Source: CANDOC01 sp965261725
GTDB taxonomy: Bacteria > Pseudomonadota > Gammaproteobacteria > Pseudomonadales > Endozoicomonadaceae
Length of the DNA stretch: 64,000 bases
Reading direction: 5' to 3'
Assembly (NCBI GenBank): GCA_965261725.1
Contig: CBDHDU010000043.1
Location: 41,157-105,156, forward strand
Shown: in pieces, positions 35,121-44,335 of the stretch
Position numbering within the stretch: position 1 is the first letter of the stretch
Layout: each line of letters opens with the position of its first letter
Position numbers and translations under genes: made by a program
The notes under the pieces: model-generated
What the model was told of the DNA's origin: nothing
Database searches by the model: none
The model's input: only the letters and a program-made list of their open reading frames with translations

Positions 35121-37229
35121 TCAGGCTGCTGGCGCAGCCATCGCGGGTGCTTCGGGTAGAGTGATTGCTGGTTTTTCCTGCTCGGGTTCAACATCCTTTC
35201 TCAAATCAATTGCCGGAGGCAGGAATAACTGTTCAGGGTTAGGAGGCAGTAGTGTTTTGGTATCAACGCCTTTGGGTCCCTCATTAGGCCGGATCACTTT
35301 TATGCTTGAGTACTTGCTCTGAGTCAGCTCAGCCATTTTGTTGCTGTCGCGGACGATTGTCGGGCGAATAAACAGCATCAGATTACGCTTTTCACGCTTG
35401 TCTTTATTGTATTTGAACAGCTCGCCAAAGAAGGGGATATCAGCCAAGAGTGGCACTCCGGACTGGCTTTTGTCAAGATCATCCTGCAGTAAGCCACCAA
35501 GCACAACTGTTTCACCGTCATCAATAAGTACAGTCGTTTTAAGCTGTCGTTTGCTGGTGATAGGGTCACCACTGGAAACGGTGCTGGTGGTCAGTTTGGA
35601 GATCTCCTGCTCAATTTCAAGACGCATAATGTTGCCGTCGTTGATGTGAGGTGTCACTTTGAGTTTTATACCGACGTCCTTCCGGTCGACGGTAGTGAAT
35701 GGATTATCGCTACCCCCACTGGCGGATGTGGTATATGAACCTGTCCGGAATGGCACTTCTTCACCAATCAGCAATTCTGCTTCCTGATTATCAAGTGTCA
35801 TCAGGCTTGGTGTTGAGAGAAGGTTGGCATTTGATTTCTGGGAAAGGGCAGTAACCAGAACACCAAAATTTGAGTTCCGAAGCGCAACAGTTCCCAGGTT
35901 AATTTTAGAATTATCGAGAATGCTGCCGGTAATTGTTCTTTTCAGACCGGAATCACTCGTTGTTCCGGTCTTTGTACCATCGATTCCCCATTGAATGCCT
36001 AAAGCGTCATCAACGGTACCGGATACTTCAACAATAGCGGCTTCGATAAGTACCTGGGCACGCCTGATATCCAGCTGACGTACCAGTGTTTCCAGCTCTT
36101 GCAGAGTTTCAGGGTCAGCGATCATAATCAGAGCGTTCTGACTCTCATCCGCTTTGATAAATACATCACCTAAACCTCTTCCCTGCGTCGTACCGGGAGA
36201 TTTAGCGGGTGCTGAAGGTCCGCCACGGGATTTTCTTGATGAAGAGCGACCGGCAGCCACTGATTTACTGTCAGCTGAATCTTTAATGCTCTGTGATGCT
36301 TCGGTGAGAATCTCTGCAAGATTCTTTGCTTCAGCATAACGCAGGAACATCACACGGGTTGATGATTTACGGATTCCTTCCTGATCCAGCGTTTCTGCAA
36401 GTTTACGAACCCGGGCGCGCTTGCTGGCATTACCTTTTACCACAAGGCGGTTACTACGCTCATCTGCAATAACCTGTAGTCCGCTGGGAAGCTGTCCTTT
36501 GCCGGTATTCAGGGTCTCCTGAAGAATTTTGGCAACATCACCCACCCAGGCGTGCTTCAGCTGAATGACTTCGTAATCGTTGTTACTGGCGCTGTCGAGT
36601 TCCTGAACCAGACGTTGGATACGATCTACGTTATCAGCCACATCGCTGACAATAATGGAGTTACTGGAAGCAGAAGCTGCTGCGTGACCATATTGAGCAA
36701 TCAGCGGGCGAATAATCGGAATTACTTCCACAGAAGATACGCTGTGTAGCTCAATAACCCGTGTAACCATGGTGGCATCACGGGGTAGCTCTTTGTCATG
36801 ACCACTAGCTGTTTTGGCGATGGTGTTAGGGATGATATTCATCACCTTGCCTTTCGGCACAACGGTGTAGCCGTTGGCATTCAAAACTTCCAGAAAGACA
36901 TCATAAACCTGATCGCGGGTCATGGGCTTGCTGGAAATAACCGTAACCGTATTCCCACCTTTAATCCGGGGGTCGAGAATAAAGGTTTCACCGGTAATTG
37001 CCGCGACCTGATTAATAAATTCCCGAAGATCAGAATTCTGCTGATTAATTGTCCAGCGACGCTGATCAGGCGCTGCTGTGGCACTGGCCTCAGCAGGATT
37101 AACGCCCTCAGGCGTTCTCACGGCTGAAGCATCAGCCGGAGGCAATATAAGAAAGATAGCGGGAGTCAGGCAACAGAGTGCAGCCAGACGAGACTTTTTA
37201 AACACAAAATATCTCAGGATGTTTTTCAT
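35121..37229 (-). CDS. gspD: Type II secretion secretin GspD
   Basis: GspD forms the outer-membrane pore of the type II secretion system. The 702-residue product has a signal peptide (cut near ADASA) and N0-N3 ring domains, with WTINQQNSDLREFINQVAAITGETFILDP in N0. A Ser/Lys/Gly-rich loop (about 330-360) lies inside N3. The secretin core is marked by VPLLADIPFFGELF (about 595). The S-domain-like tail is long and Pro/Glu-rich, ending APAMAAPAA. gspC lies upstream on the same strand with a 36-base gap. Together they diverge from gspE-M. Confidence 0.95.
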   Translation of the reverse strand: MKNILRYFVFKKSRLAALCCLTPAIFLILPPADASAVRTPEGVNPAEASATAAPDQRRWTINQQNSDLREFINQVAAITGETFILDPRIKGGNTVTVISSKPMTRDQVYDVFLEVLNANGYTVVPKGKVMNIIPNTIAKTASGHDKELPRDATMVTRVIELHSVSSVEVIPIIRPLIAQYGHAAASASSNSIIVSDVADNVDRIQRLVQELDSASNNDYEVIQLKHAWVGDVAKILQETLNTGKGQLPSGLQVIADERSNRLVVKGNASKRARVRKLAETLDQEGIRKSSTRVMFLRYAEAKNLAEILTEASQSIKDSADSKSVAAGRSSSRKSRGGPSAPAKSPGTTQGRGLGDVFIKADESQNALIMIADPETLQELETLVRQLDIRRAQVLIEAAIVEVSGTVDDALGIQWGIDGTKTGTTSDSGLKRTITGSILDNSKINLGTVALRNSNFGVLVTALSQKSNANLLSTPSLMTLDNQEAELLIGEEVPFRTGSYTTSASGGSDNPFTTVDRKDVGIKLKVTPHINDGNIMRLEIEQEISKLTTSTVSSGDPITSKRQLKTTVLIDDGETVVLGGLLQDDLDKSQSGVPLLADIPFFGELFKYNKDKREKRNLMLFIRPTIVRDSNKMAELTQSKYSSIKVIRPNEGPKGVDTKTLLPPNPEQLFLPPAIDLRKDVEPEQEKPAITLPEAPAMAAPAA

Positions 37230-37265
37230 CTCTAAACCATTGACTCGCTTTTATTTATTCTGAAA

Positions 37266-37910
37266 TTAAGGTTGCCAGGCTTCATCAGCCTGACGTAATT
37301 GTTCCCGTAAGTTATGCATACGCTCTTCTAGGTTTTTCGGCGCTTCTTCCTGCTTACTTGAGGGCTCTGGTGGAGTCGGTGTCGGTTCGGGCTCAACTTC
37401 TGTCAGGAGTGAGGCTGTCCCAAAACCCGGGAAATAGAGCTTTTCGAGCATTCCGTTTCTTTTAATGACGATGTGGTCATTATTAATCTGAGCGAGTGTG
37501 GCTCCGCCCGGTAATGATTCGCCAATAAAGTAAAGCTGTTCTGAACTGCCGCCTTCTTCAATGATAGCGCTGGATGTCTGGACACCTTCACCGGCAATGG
37601 CACCGCGAAGCACCAGATTCAGGCGGGTTTCAGGAATATCTTTCTCATCCTGCGAAGCTTCCTGCGTTTTGTCACTGAAGCCAAACAGCAGCGGAAATTC
37701 TTCAATATTGAAAATGTCATGTTGAGCCAGCTCTTCTTTAGGTTCAGGAAATTCTCCCGTTAAGGCAGGCTGATCCTTAGTGACCATATAAACCTGATAA
37801 AGTTGAGTCAGAAGAGATGCACACATTAATACCAGCGTACAACATATTAAAATGGTGCGATTCCTTTTCTGGCTAATTATTAACCCGATTGATGCCAGTG
37901 CCGGTTTCAT
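37266..37910 (-). CDS. gspC: Type II secretion inner-membrane protein GspC
   Basis: GspC links the inner-membrane assembly platform to the secretin. The 214-residue product has one membrane segment (about 20-40), a Pro-rich stretch and the homology region (ETRLNLVLRGAIAGEG, then AIIEEGGSSEQLYFIGE). The C-terminus is a Pro/Glu-rich coil (EPEPTPTPPEPSS) followed by a helix rather than a PDZ domain. The start at 37910 has CGGAG six bases upstream; the upstream ATG at 37946 has no ribosome site. Confidence 0.88.
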   Translation of the reverse strand: MKPALASIGLIISQKRNRTILICCTLVLMCASLLTQLYQVYMVTKDQPALTGEFPEPKEELAQHDIFNIEEFPLLFGFSDKTQEASQDEKDIPETRLNLVLRGAIAGEGVQTSSAIIEEGGSSEQLYFIGESLPGGATLAQINNDHIVIKRNGMLEKLYFPGFGTASLLTEVEPEPTPTPPEPSSKQEEAPKNLEERMHNLREQLRQADEAWQP

Positions 37911-38231
37911 GGAGGCTCCGTTCCTAGAAGGCAGTTTTAGTGCCATTAAAATAATTTTCGTAGTTGTCTTAGTATAATAAAAGCATAAAGAATAGGAGCT
38001 AAAAATTATTCCTGCATAATAGAATTAGTTTTTTTATTGTTTATTGAAGAAGTGCGGTCTATTTTTCCTATCTGCATAAGTTTTTATTCCTGTATTTGAA
38101 TAAAAACATTTTCAAAGTGGCTAAGCATTCCAGGGACACCTGATGGTGATCATTATCGAAGTGTGTTGGTTGATATTTCCTGATTCATGTTATCTGCCAG
38201 TAAGCCGAAATTAGCTTAGATATTAAAATTA

Positions 38232-38269
38232 TTTAAAACCGTCATCGCGCTTTTGCACGAGGTTTTAAA
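38232..38269 (+). promoter_or_regulatory. Hairpin in the gspC-gspE divergent region
   Basis: The arms tttaaaacc and ggttttaaa enclose a 20-base, partly self-pairing loop, about 85 bases before gspE. The 440-base divergent region is very AT-rich (for example around 37975-38060) and must hold both gsp promoters; no other gene is visible in it. Confidence 0.35.
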
Positions 38270-38352
38270 AAGACTGTTCAGCGGCCGGAAACTGGCTGCT
38301 TACTAAAATAAACACATGACTGTTACATACTTGAGTCAGAAGGAGTGGCCTG

Positions 38353-39873
38353 TTGAGTGCCCAACCTGATCTGGATGTAAGTGCCAGTGAAACAAACGAG
38401 CCGGCATTGCCTCGTTTGCCATTTACTTACGCCAAGCGTCATCGCGTTGTACTGGCTTTGGAAGGGAAAACCCCAACACTTTTCTATCGTGGCGGGCTTG
38501 ACCCTGTTGTTGCTGCTGAAGCAAGGCGTGTCGCGGAGATGCCTCTGGCCTACAGCGCAGTGACAGAAGATGCTTTTGCTGAACTGTTGTCAGAATCTTA
38601 TCATGATGACAGCTCTGAAACGCTGCAGTCAGCGGCAGGCGGCATAGGCGATGAGATTGATCTCAGCTCTCTGGCAGAAGCCGTACCGGAAACTGAAGAT
38701 TTGCTGGAGCAGTCTGATGATGCACCGGTTATTCGTCTTATTAACGCACTGTTAACAGAAGCTATTAAAGATGGTGCATCTGACGTCCATATTGAAACAT
38801 TTGAGCGCAATCTGGTTGTCAGAGTCAGGGTTGACGGGATTTTACGGGAAATCCTGCAGCTGAAAAGAAAGCTGGCGGCATTGCTGATTTCACGCCTCAA
38901 AGTAATGGCAAAACTGGATATTGCTGAGAAACGTATTCCACAGGATGGACGTATATCCCTGAGAGTGGCCGGTAAAGAAGTTGATGTGCGGGTATCAACT
39001 CTGCCTTCCAGTAACGGTGAACGTATTGTGTTGCGTTTGCTTGATAAGGCTGCAGGGCGACTTTCACTTGATCACCTGGGAATGGCTGAAGGAAATATGG
39101 AAGGCATCAAACAGATGCTGTCCAGACCTTATGGCATTATTCTGGTCACTGGCCCTACCGGTTCAGGTAAAACCACCTCTCTTTATGCCAGTCTCTCTTC
39201 TCTGAATGACAAAACACGCAATATCCTGACGGTTGAAGATCCGATCGAATACAACCTCGAAGGTATTGGTCAAACGCAGGTAAATACCAAAGTTGACATG
39301 ACCTTTGCCCGGGGGCTACGAGCGATTCTTCGTCAGGACCCGGATGTTGTGATGGTGGGTGAAATCAGGGATACCGAAACCGCTGACATCGCGGTGCAAG
39401 CCAGTTTGACGGGCCATCTGGTGCTTTCAACACTGCATACCAATACAGCGGTAGGTGCCTTAACCCGTTTGCATGATATGGGTATTGAACCGTTCCTGCT
39501 GTCATCCAGTCTGGTGGGTGTGATAGCCCAGCGTTTGGTGAGAGTTTTGTGTGAAAGTTGCCGTGAATCCTATAACCCTTCACCAACAGAATGTCAGATG
39601 TTGGGTGTTTCTGAATCGAAGCCTCCGCAAATATATCATGCACGTGGCTGTTCCCAGTGTAATCAGTCAGGGTATCGCGGTCGTACCGGAATTTATGAGC
39701 TGTTACTGGTCGATGAGCAGGTTCGGCGGATGATCCACGCCGAAGAAAGTGAGCAGGCGATTGTTGACTATGCGCGGCAGCAAACACCCAGTATCAGGAC
39801 CGATGGCTGCGGCAAAGTGCTTGCGGGCATTACAACGCTGGAAGAAGTGTTGCGGGTCACCCAGAGCGATTAA
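38353..39873 (+). CDS. gspE: Type II secretion ATPase GspE
   Basis: GspE is the cytoplasmic hexameric ATPase that drives pseudopilus assembly. The 506-residue product has the N-terminal GspL-binding domain, Walker A GPTGSGKTT (267-275), Asp box (TVEDPIEYNLEGIGQTQV), Walker B (LRQDPDVVMVGEIRD) and His box (TGHLVLSTLHTNTA). It also has the four-cysteine zinc motif CESC...CSQC near 395-430. Translation starts at TTG 38353, eight bases after GGAG. Its TAA stop is the first base triplet of the 21-bp repeat array. Confidence 0.95.
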   Translation: MSAQPDLDVSASETNEPALPRLPFTYAKRHRVVLALEGKTPTLFYRGGLDPVVAAEARRVAEMPLAYSAVTEDAFAELLSESYHDDSSETLQSAAGGIGDEIDLSSLAEAVPETEDLLEQSDDAPVIRLINALLTEAIKDGASDVHIETFERNLVVRVRVDGILREILQLKRKLAALLISRLKVMAKLDIAEKRIPQDGRISLRVAGKEVDVRVSTLPSSNGERIVLRLLDKAAGRLSLDHLGMAEGNMEGIKQMLSRPYGIILVTGPTGSGKTTSLYASLSSLNDKTRNILTVEDPIEYNLEGIGQTQVNTKVDMTFARGLRAILRQDPDVVMVGEIRDTETADIAVQASLTGHLVLSTLHTNTAVGALTRLHDMGIEPFLLSSSLVGVIAQRLVRVLCESCRESYNPSPTECQMLGVSESKPPQIYHARGCSQCNQSGYRGRTGIYELLLVDEQVRRMIHAEESEQAIVDYARQQTPSIRTDGCGKVLAGITTLEEVLRVTQSD

Positions 39874-39975
39874 ACGGAAGCTTTGAACGATAAAACGGTA
39901 CCTTTGAGCTATTAAGCGGAACCTTTGAGCTATTAAGTGGAACCTTTGAGCTATTAAGTGGAACCTTTGAGCTAT
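39871..39975 (+). repeat. Five 21-bp tandem repeats between gspE and gspF
   Basis: Exactly five units of 21 bases (105 bases). The consensus begins taagtggaacctttgagct and ends at. Units 4 and 5 are identical, unit 3 differs by one base, and units 1 and 2 have more changes. The first unit begins with the gspE stop TAA and the last unit supplies the first two bases of the gspF ATG. Because 21 is a multiple of three, units 1, 3, 4 and 5 begin with a TAA in frame with gspE (unit 2 has AAA). Confidence 0.95.
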
Positions 39976-41197
39976 GCCAGCATTTGAATACGAAGCACTT
40001 GACCCCACCGGCGGTACTGCAAAAGGTACGCTGGAAGCTGACAGCAGTCGTCAGGTGCGGCAGATGCTGCGCGAAAAGGGCATGACACCGCTTAATGTCA
40101 AAGAGGTTGCTGAGCAGAAGCGGGTACGGGGAAATGATTCCGGCAGCTCTTTTCTTATCAGGGGGATCTCTGCGGTTGATCTGGCAACCATTACCCGCCA
40201 GATAGCGACGCTGGTTCAGGCAGCTATGCCTCTGGAAGAGGCTTTACAGGCGGTTGCCGCGCAGCAGGAAAAAAGGCGCATCAAGAATATGATGATCGCT
40301 GTGCGTTCCCGGGTCATGGAAGGTTATACACTGGCACAGAGTCTGGAAGCTTTTTCCCAGTCTTTTCCGAAAATGTATCGGGCGACGGTTGCTGCCGGTG
40401 AGCATGCCGGTTTTCTGGATAAAGTACTAAATCAGCTGGCTGACTACACTGAATCCCGAATGCAGTCTGCCCAGAAAATCCAGCAGGCGTTGCTTTATCC
40501 TGTCATTTTGATTGTTGCCGCTATTGGTATTGTCAGCTTTTTGCTGGGCTTTGTTGTGCCTGATGTGGTCAAAGTATTTATCGATTCCGGGCAGGAATTA
40601 CCACTGGTGACGGAGCTTCTTATTTCAGCCAGTGAAGGATTGCAACGTTACTGGCCTTTGATTTTGCTGGGCATTATTGGTGCCGTGATTGCGGCGAAAA
40701 TGGCGTTGAAAAAACCAGCTGTTCGTATGGTCTGGCACCGGCGGATTTTGCATATGCCTTTCTTCGGGCGTTTTAGCCGCAGCCTGAATACTGCACGTTT
40801 TGCCAGCACCCTGAGTATTCTGACCCGAAGTGGCGTATCGCTGGTGGAAGCTTTGCTGATTGCTTCACAGGTCATCAGTAATGATGCGATGCGTGAAGGT
40901 GTTGAAGAGGTTGCCCGTAAAGTCAGTGAGGGTACGAGTTTGCACCGGGCACTCACCGAGACAGGATTTTTCCCGCCATTGATGTTGCACATGATCGCCA
41001 GTGGTGAAGCAACCGGGGAGCTTGACAATATGCTGGAGCGAACAGCAAACAGTCAGCAGATAGAAGTTGAAGGCAGGATTTCAATGCTGGTCGGCTTGTT
41101 TGAACCGATGATGCTGGTGGTAATGGGTGGTGTTGTAATGGTTATCGTGCTGGCCATTTTGTTGCCGATATTCAGTATGAATCAATTAATGGGATGA
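39974..41197 (+). CDS. gspF: Type II secretion inner-membrane platform protein GspF
   Basis: GspF is the polytopic platform protein that couples GspE to pseudopilus growth. The 407-residue product has two T2SSF domains (about 70-195 and 275-395) and three membrane segments (about 170-195, 222-240, 375-400). The opening MPAFEYEALDPTGGTAKGTLEADS is the standard GspF start. The start codon overlaps the last 21-bp repeat. Its stop overlaps the gspG start by four bases. Confidence 0.95.
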   Translation: MPAFEYEALDPTGGTAKGTLEADSSRQVRQMLREKGMTPLNVKEVAEQKRVRGNDSGSSFLIRGISAVDLATITRQIATLVQAAMPLEEALQAVAAQQEKRRIKNMMIAVRSRVMEGYTLAQSLEAFSQSFPKMYRATVAAGEHAGFLDKVLNQLADYTESRMQSAQKIQQALLYPVILIVAAIGIVSFLLGFVVPDVVKVFIDSGQELPLVTELLISASEGLQRYWPLILLGIIGAVIAAKMALKKPAVRMVWHRRILHMPFFGRFSRSLNTARFASTLSILTRSGVSLVEALLIASQVISNDAMREGVEEVARKVSEGTSLHRALTETGFFPPLMLHMIASGEATGELDNMLERTANSQQIEVEGRISMLVGLFEPMMLVVMGGVVMVIVLAILLPIFSMNQLMG

Positions 41198-41664
41198 AGT
41201 ACATGCATGGGATGAATCAAATGAAAAAGCCACTGTTAAGGCGTGGTCATCAGTCCGGCTTCACCCTGATAGAAATCATGGTTGTGGTCGTGATTCTGGG
41301 GATTCTGGCAGCGCTGATTGTGCCGAATATTATGAGCCGGCCTGATCAGGCCAAAGTGACAGCAGCCCGCTCTGATATTAAAGCGCTGTCCAGTGCCATG
41401 GAAATCTATCGTCTGGATAACGGTCATTACCCTTCTACCGAGCAGGGGCTTGAAGCGCTGGTGCATAAACCATCAGGTCAGCCGGTACCCAGAAACTGGA
41501 ATCCGGAAGGCTATCTGAAAAAAGTACCGGTAGATCCCTGGGGTAATCCTTATATCTACCTGAGTCCGGGCAATCATGGACAATACGACGTTTACTCGCT
41601 GGGCGCGGATGGACGTGAAGGCGGCGAAGGTGTAAACGCTGTGATTGGTAACTGGGAAGATTAA
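41194..41664 (+). CDS. gspG: Major pseudopilin GspG
   Basis: GspG is the main subunit of the type II pseudopilus. The prepilin site is QSG^FTLIEIMVVVVILGILAALIVPN, with Glu at +5 of the mature protein. The mature domain has the calcium-loop region LKKVPVDPWGNPYIYLSPGNHGQYDVYSLGADGREGGEG typical of GspG. The 156-residue count uses ATG 41194; the ATG at 41221 (MKKPLLRRGHQSG) gives a more usual 12-residue leader and may be the real start. Confidence 0.95.
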   Translation: MKYMHGMNQMKKPLLRRGHQSGFTLIEIMVVVVILGILAALIVPNIMSRPDQAKVTAARSDIKALSSAMEIYRLDNGHYPSTEQGLEALVHKPSGQPVPRNWNPEGYLKKVPVDPWGNPYIYLSPGNHGQYDVYSLGADGREGGEGVNAVIGNWED

Positions 41665-42164
41665 TGCTGTCACGGGTTCGGGGATTCACGTTAATAGAGT
41701 TGATGATTGTCATTTTGATCATCGGCATCCTGTTAGCGGTGACAATGCTGAGCCCGTTGTCGGCGACTACGCAGCGTCGCATGCAGGATGAAGTTGTCAG
41801 GTTGGAACGCTTGCTGGAAAACGCCCGTGACCGGGCATTGCTGGATAGTGTTGAGCTGGGTTTTGCTGCAGATGAAGAGGGCTATCGCTGGTGGTGGTAT
41901 GACGAAGATACTGACCAGTGGGTTGACTTCGAGCAGGACAGCTTTAAACCATGGGAGGTTCATAAAAACCTGCGTATGGTGCTTCAGCCTGCGGATGAGC
42001 AGTTGCAGTTTCACTACGACGCGGATCAGGGGCCACAGGTACTGATTTCATCTGATGGGGAAATGACGCCCTTCCGGTTATTTATGGTCGCCCGGGAAAA
42101 TCCTAAACATAAAATGGTGCTGGAAAGTGATGGTTTGTCTCCGGTCAGCTGGAGCCGGGAATAG
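41664..42164 (+). CDS. gspH: Minor pseudopilin GspH
   Basis: A 166-residue type IV pilin-like protein with cleavage site VRG^FTLIELMIVILIIGILLAV. It overlaps the gspG stop by one base (TAATG). The mature part is acidic and Trp-rich (EEGYRWWWYDEDTDQW). GspH is a minor pseudopilin near the tip of the pseudopilus. Confidence 0.9.
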   Translation: MLSRVRGFTLIELMIVILIIGILLAVTMLSPLSATTQRRMQDEVVRLERLLENARDRALLDSVELGFAADEEGYRWWWYDEDTDQWVDFEQDSFKPWEVHKNLRMVLQPADEQLQFHYDADQGPQVLISSDGEMTPFRLFMVARENPKHKMVLESDGLSPVSWSRE

Positions 42165-42537
42165 CCGCGGCTTTACCCTGCTTGAAATTATGATAGCTCT
42201 GGCAGTGTTTTCGGTTGCCGTTGGTGTCTTGCTGGTTACCGATGGTACCAGTGTCCGGCAGACCGCGCGCGTTGAAGAAAAAATTATCGCCAGCTGGTTG
42301 GCAGAAGACTATCTGAATAAAATTTATATCGATAAAACCTGGCCGCGCCCCGGTACTCAGGGCGGTATTCATGATTATGCTGACCGACGCTGGTACGTTG
42401 AACAGGAAGTTGAATCCATGGGCAAGGACGGGTTTCGTAAGGTCAGTGTCTATGTCTTCCGTGGGGATGAAGAGCCCGAGGATGATGAAGCGCCACTATA
42501 TAGTCTGTCAGGTTTTCTAAGGAAGCCTGAAGCATGA
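42130..42537 (+). CDS. gspI: Minor pseudopilin GspI
   Basis: A 135-residue protein with leader SRG^FTLLEIMIALAVFSVAVGVLL. It starts 35 bases inside gspH; ATG 42130 has GGAAAG just before it, while a GTG at 42127 is also possible. GspI, GspJ and GspK form the pseudopilus tip. It is followed by gspJ with a four-base overlap. Confidence 0.9.
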   Translation: MVCLRSAGAGNSRGFTLLEIMIALAVFSVAVGVLLVTDGTSVRQTARVEEKIIASWLAEDYLNKIYIDKTWPRPGTQGGIHDYADRRWYVEQEVESMGKDGFRKVSVYVFRGDEEPEDDEAPLYSLSGFLRKPEA

Positions 42538-43346
42538 AGAAATTCATTGCTGCCAGTAAACATCGTCGCTCCGTCAGAGGCTTTACTCTGTTAGAGCTGA
42601 TGATCTCCATTGCGATTTTTTCACTGATGAGCATCGCTGCTTATCGTCTGTTTGATTCGGTGTTGCATGCTCAGCGATCAACACAGGCTGTCTGGGAGCA
42701 TATGGCTGAGGTTCAGCGGGCGCTACTGGTTATCGACAGAGACTTTGCTCAGGTTGTTTTACGACCGGTGCGTGATGATTACGGCTCTAAAGAACCCGCT
42801 TTTGTTGCGGGTAAAGGCGAGTATCTTGTTGAATTTACCCGTGGAGGATGGCGCAATCCGTTGGGCTTGCGCCGTAGTGAATTACAGCGTGTAGCCTATT
42901 GGCTGGATGAAGATGGTCGTCTGATGAGGCGTTACTGGCTGATGCTGGACCGAACACCCGATTCAGAACCGGTTGATCAGATATTATTCGAAAATGTCAG
43001 CCGTCTTAGCCTGCAGGTGCAGGATGCAGAAAAAAACTGGCACAGGGTATGGCCTCTAGGAAAAAGTCACAGGGTAGAGAAAACAAAAGAAAATAAAGAG
43101 AGTAAAGAAGGCAAAGAAGAGAATAAATCACAGGAATTACATTTGCCGTTAGCCATTGCGCTGAGTTTTGAGCATAAGATTTATGGTGACATCGAGTATG
43201 TCGTACCAATGGTTAATGTTAAAGATTTTGCTGAATCTGCAGGAGATAAGAAGAAAGATCAGGATGAAGACGAAGACGAAGATGATGATGAGTATTACGA
43301 TGACGAAGATGATGAGTATTACGATGACGAGGAGGATGAGGAATGA
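42534..43346 (+). CDS. gspJ: Minor pseudopilin GspJ with charged insert and acidic tail
   Basis: A 270-residue GspJ with leader VRG^FTLLELMISIAIFSLMSIAAYRLFDSVL. The core matches GspJ (WEHMAEVQRALLVIDRDFAQ; RRSELQRVAYWLDEDGRLMRRYWLMLDRT). Two unusual features follow: a Lys/Glu-rich insert at about 184-205 (EKTKENKESKEGKEENKSQE) and a C-terminal run of about 30 mostly Asp, Glu and Tyr residues. Usual GspJ proteins are 190-240 residues, so the extra length is these two parts. Confidence 0.92.
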   Translation: MKKFIAASKHRRSVRGFTLLELMISIAIFSLMSIAAYRLFDSVLHAQRSTQAVWEHMAEVQRALLVIDRDFAQVVLRPVRDDYGSKEPAFVAGKGEYLVEFTRGGWRNPLGLRRSELQRVAYWLDEDGRLMRRYWLMLDRTPDSEPVDQILFENVSRLSLQVQDAEKNWHRVWPLGKSHRVEKTKENKESKEGKEENKSQELHLPLAIALSFEHKIYGDIEYVVPMVNVKDFAESAGDKKKDQDEDEDEDDDEYYDDEDDEYYDDEEDEE

Positions 43347-44326
43347 TCAGTCATCATCGCCAGCAGGGCGTTGCTCTCATTTATATTCTCGTTTTGTTTG
43401 CGTTGATGACCGTTGTTGCATCACGAATGACAACAGATTTACTGTTTCAGGCAGAAAAAAATATTGCCCTGCTTGAACGGCAGCAGGCACGACATTATGC
43501 CTATGGGGGGGAGCAATATGTGGCGTTGTTGCTGGAAGAAGATTTTCAGGAAGACAAAAAGAGAAAGCGTCACACAGATCATCCCGGAAAATCATGGTAT
43601 TTAACCAATTCAGATTTTGAAGCCGATGAAGGTCGTATTGAGTTAACGGTTGTTGATGAGCAAAGTCGGCTGAATGTAAACAGTGTATTAGCCAAGAAAA
43701 AAGTGGCTGAAAAAAATCTGAAAATATTATCGAACCTGTTTCTTTCTTTAGATGTTGATCCGCAGCTGGCTGAAAGAATCAAAGACTGGGTTGATCGCGA
43801 CCAGGAGCCGGGGTTGGCAGGCGGAGCCGAAGATGCGGCGTATCATCAAAAAGAATCACCTCACCGTACGGCTGACTCGGCAATGGCATCAGTCAGTGAA
43901 ATTCGGCTGCTGGATGGCATGGATGAAATCACATACCGCCTGATTATGCCTTATCTGAGCACTTTACCAGCCGATGCTACGGTCAATATTAATACAGCAT
44001 CGCCACTGGTTATCAGGGCGTTGTCAGAGAAACTCACAGATGTTGAAGTGAAAGCTATCATTGATGGTAGGGGTAAGGGCGGTTATGCCAGTCGTGATGA
44101 TGTAATGAAACTTCCCCAGCTGAAAGGAAAAACAGAGGGCGGATTGAAAGATGCAGCCTTTGATGTAACCAGCCGTTTTTTTCGGGTTTATGTCAGAGCC
44201 GAGTTTCGGGATTCAGTTTTTCATATGCAAAGTCGTTTGGTCAGAAACAGCGAAGGCAAAGTTGAAGTGGCGGAACGAATTTTTGGGACAGTGCCTGACT
44301 GGGCTCTGGCGGACAGGAAATCATAA
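43343..44326 (+). CDS. gspK: Minor pseudopilin GspK
   Basis: A 327-residue protein, the largest pseudopilin, capping the tip. The leader is QQG^VALIYILVLFALMTVVASRM and lacks the +5 Glu, as is normal for GspK. The large periplasmic domain contains VDEQSRLNVNSV, WVDRDQEPGLAGGAEDAAY (calcium-site region) and the helix-hairpin-helix-like VNINTASPLVIRAL. It overlaps gspJ by four bases. Confidence 0.92.
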   Translation: MISHHRQQGVALIYILVLFALMTVVASRMTTDLLFQAEKNIALLERQQARHYAYGGEQYVALLLEEDFQEDKKRKRHTDHPGKSWYLTNSDFEADEGRIELTVVDEQSRLNVNSVLAKKKVAEKNLKILSNLFLSLDVDPQLAERIKDWVDRDQEPGLAGGAEDAAYHQKESPHRTADSAMASVSEIRLLDGMDEITYRLIMPYLSTLPADATVNINTASPLVIRALSEKLTDVEVKAIIDGRGKGGYASRDDVMKLPQLKGKTEGGLKDAAFDVTSRFFRVYVRAEFRDSVFHMQSRLVRNSEGKVEVAERIFGTVPDWALADRKS

Positions 44327-44335
44327 GGAGCACAC

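Noticed and set aside
39871..39975. Tandem repeats considered as a CRISPR array
   Set aside because: The units are directly adjacent with no spacers and only 21 bases long, and no cas genes are present.
43260..43340. GAT/GAC-rich repeat considered as an independent repeat element
   Set aside because: It is the coding sequence of the GspJ acidic tail; codon repeats explain it.
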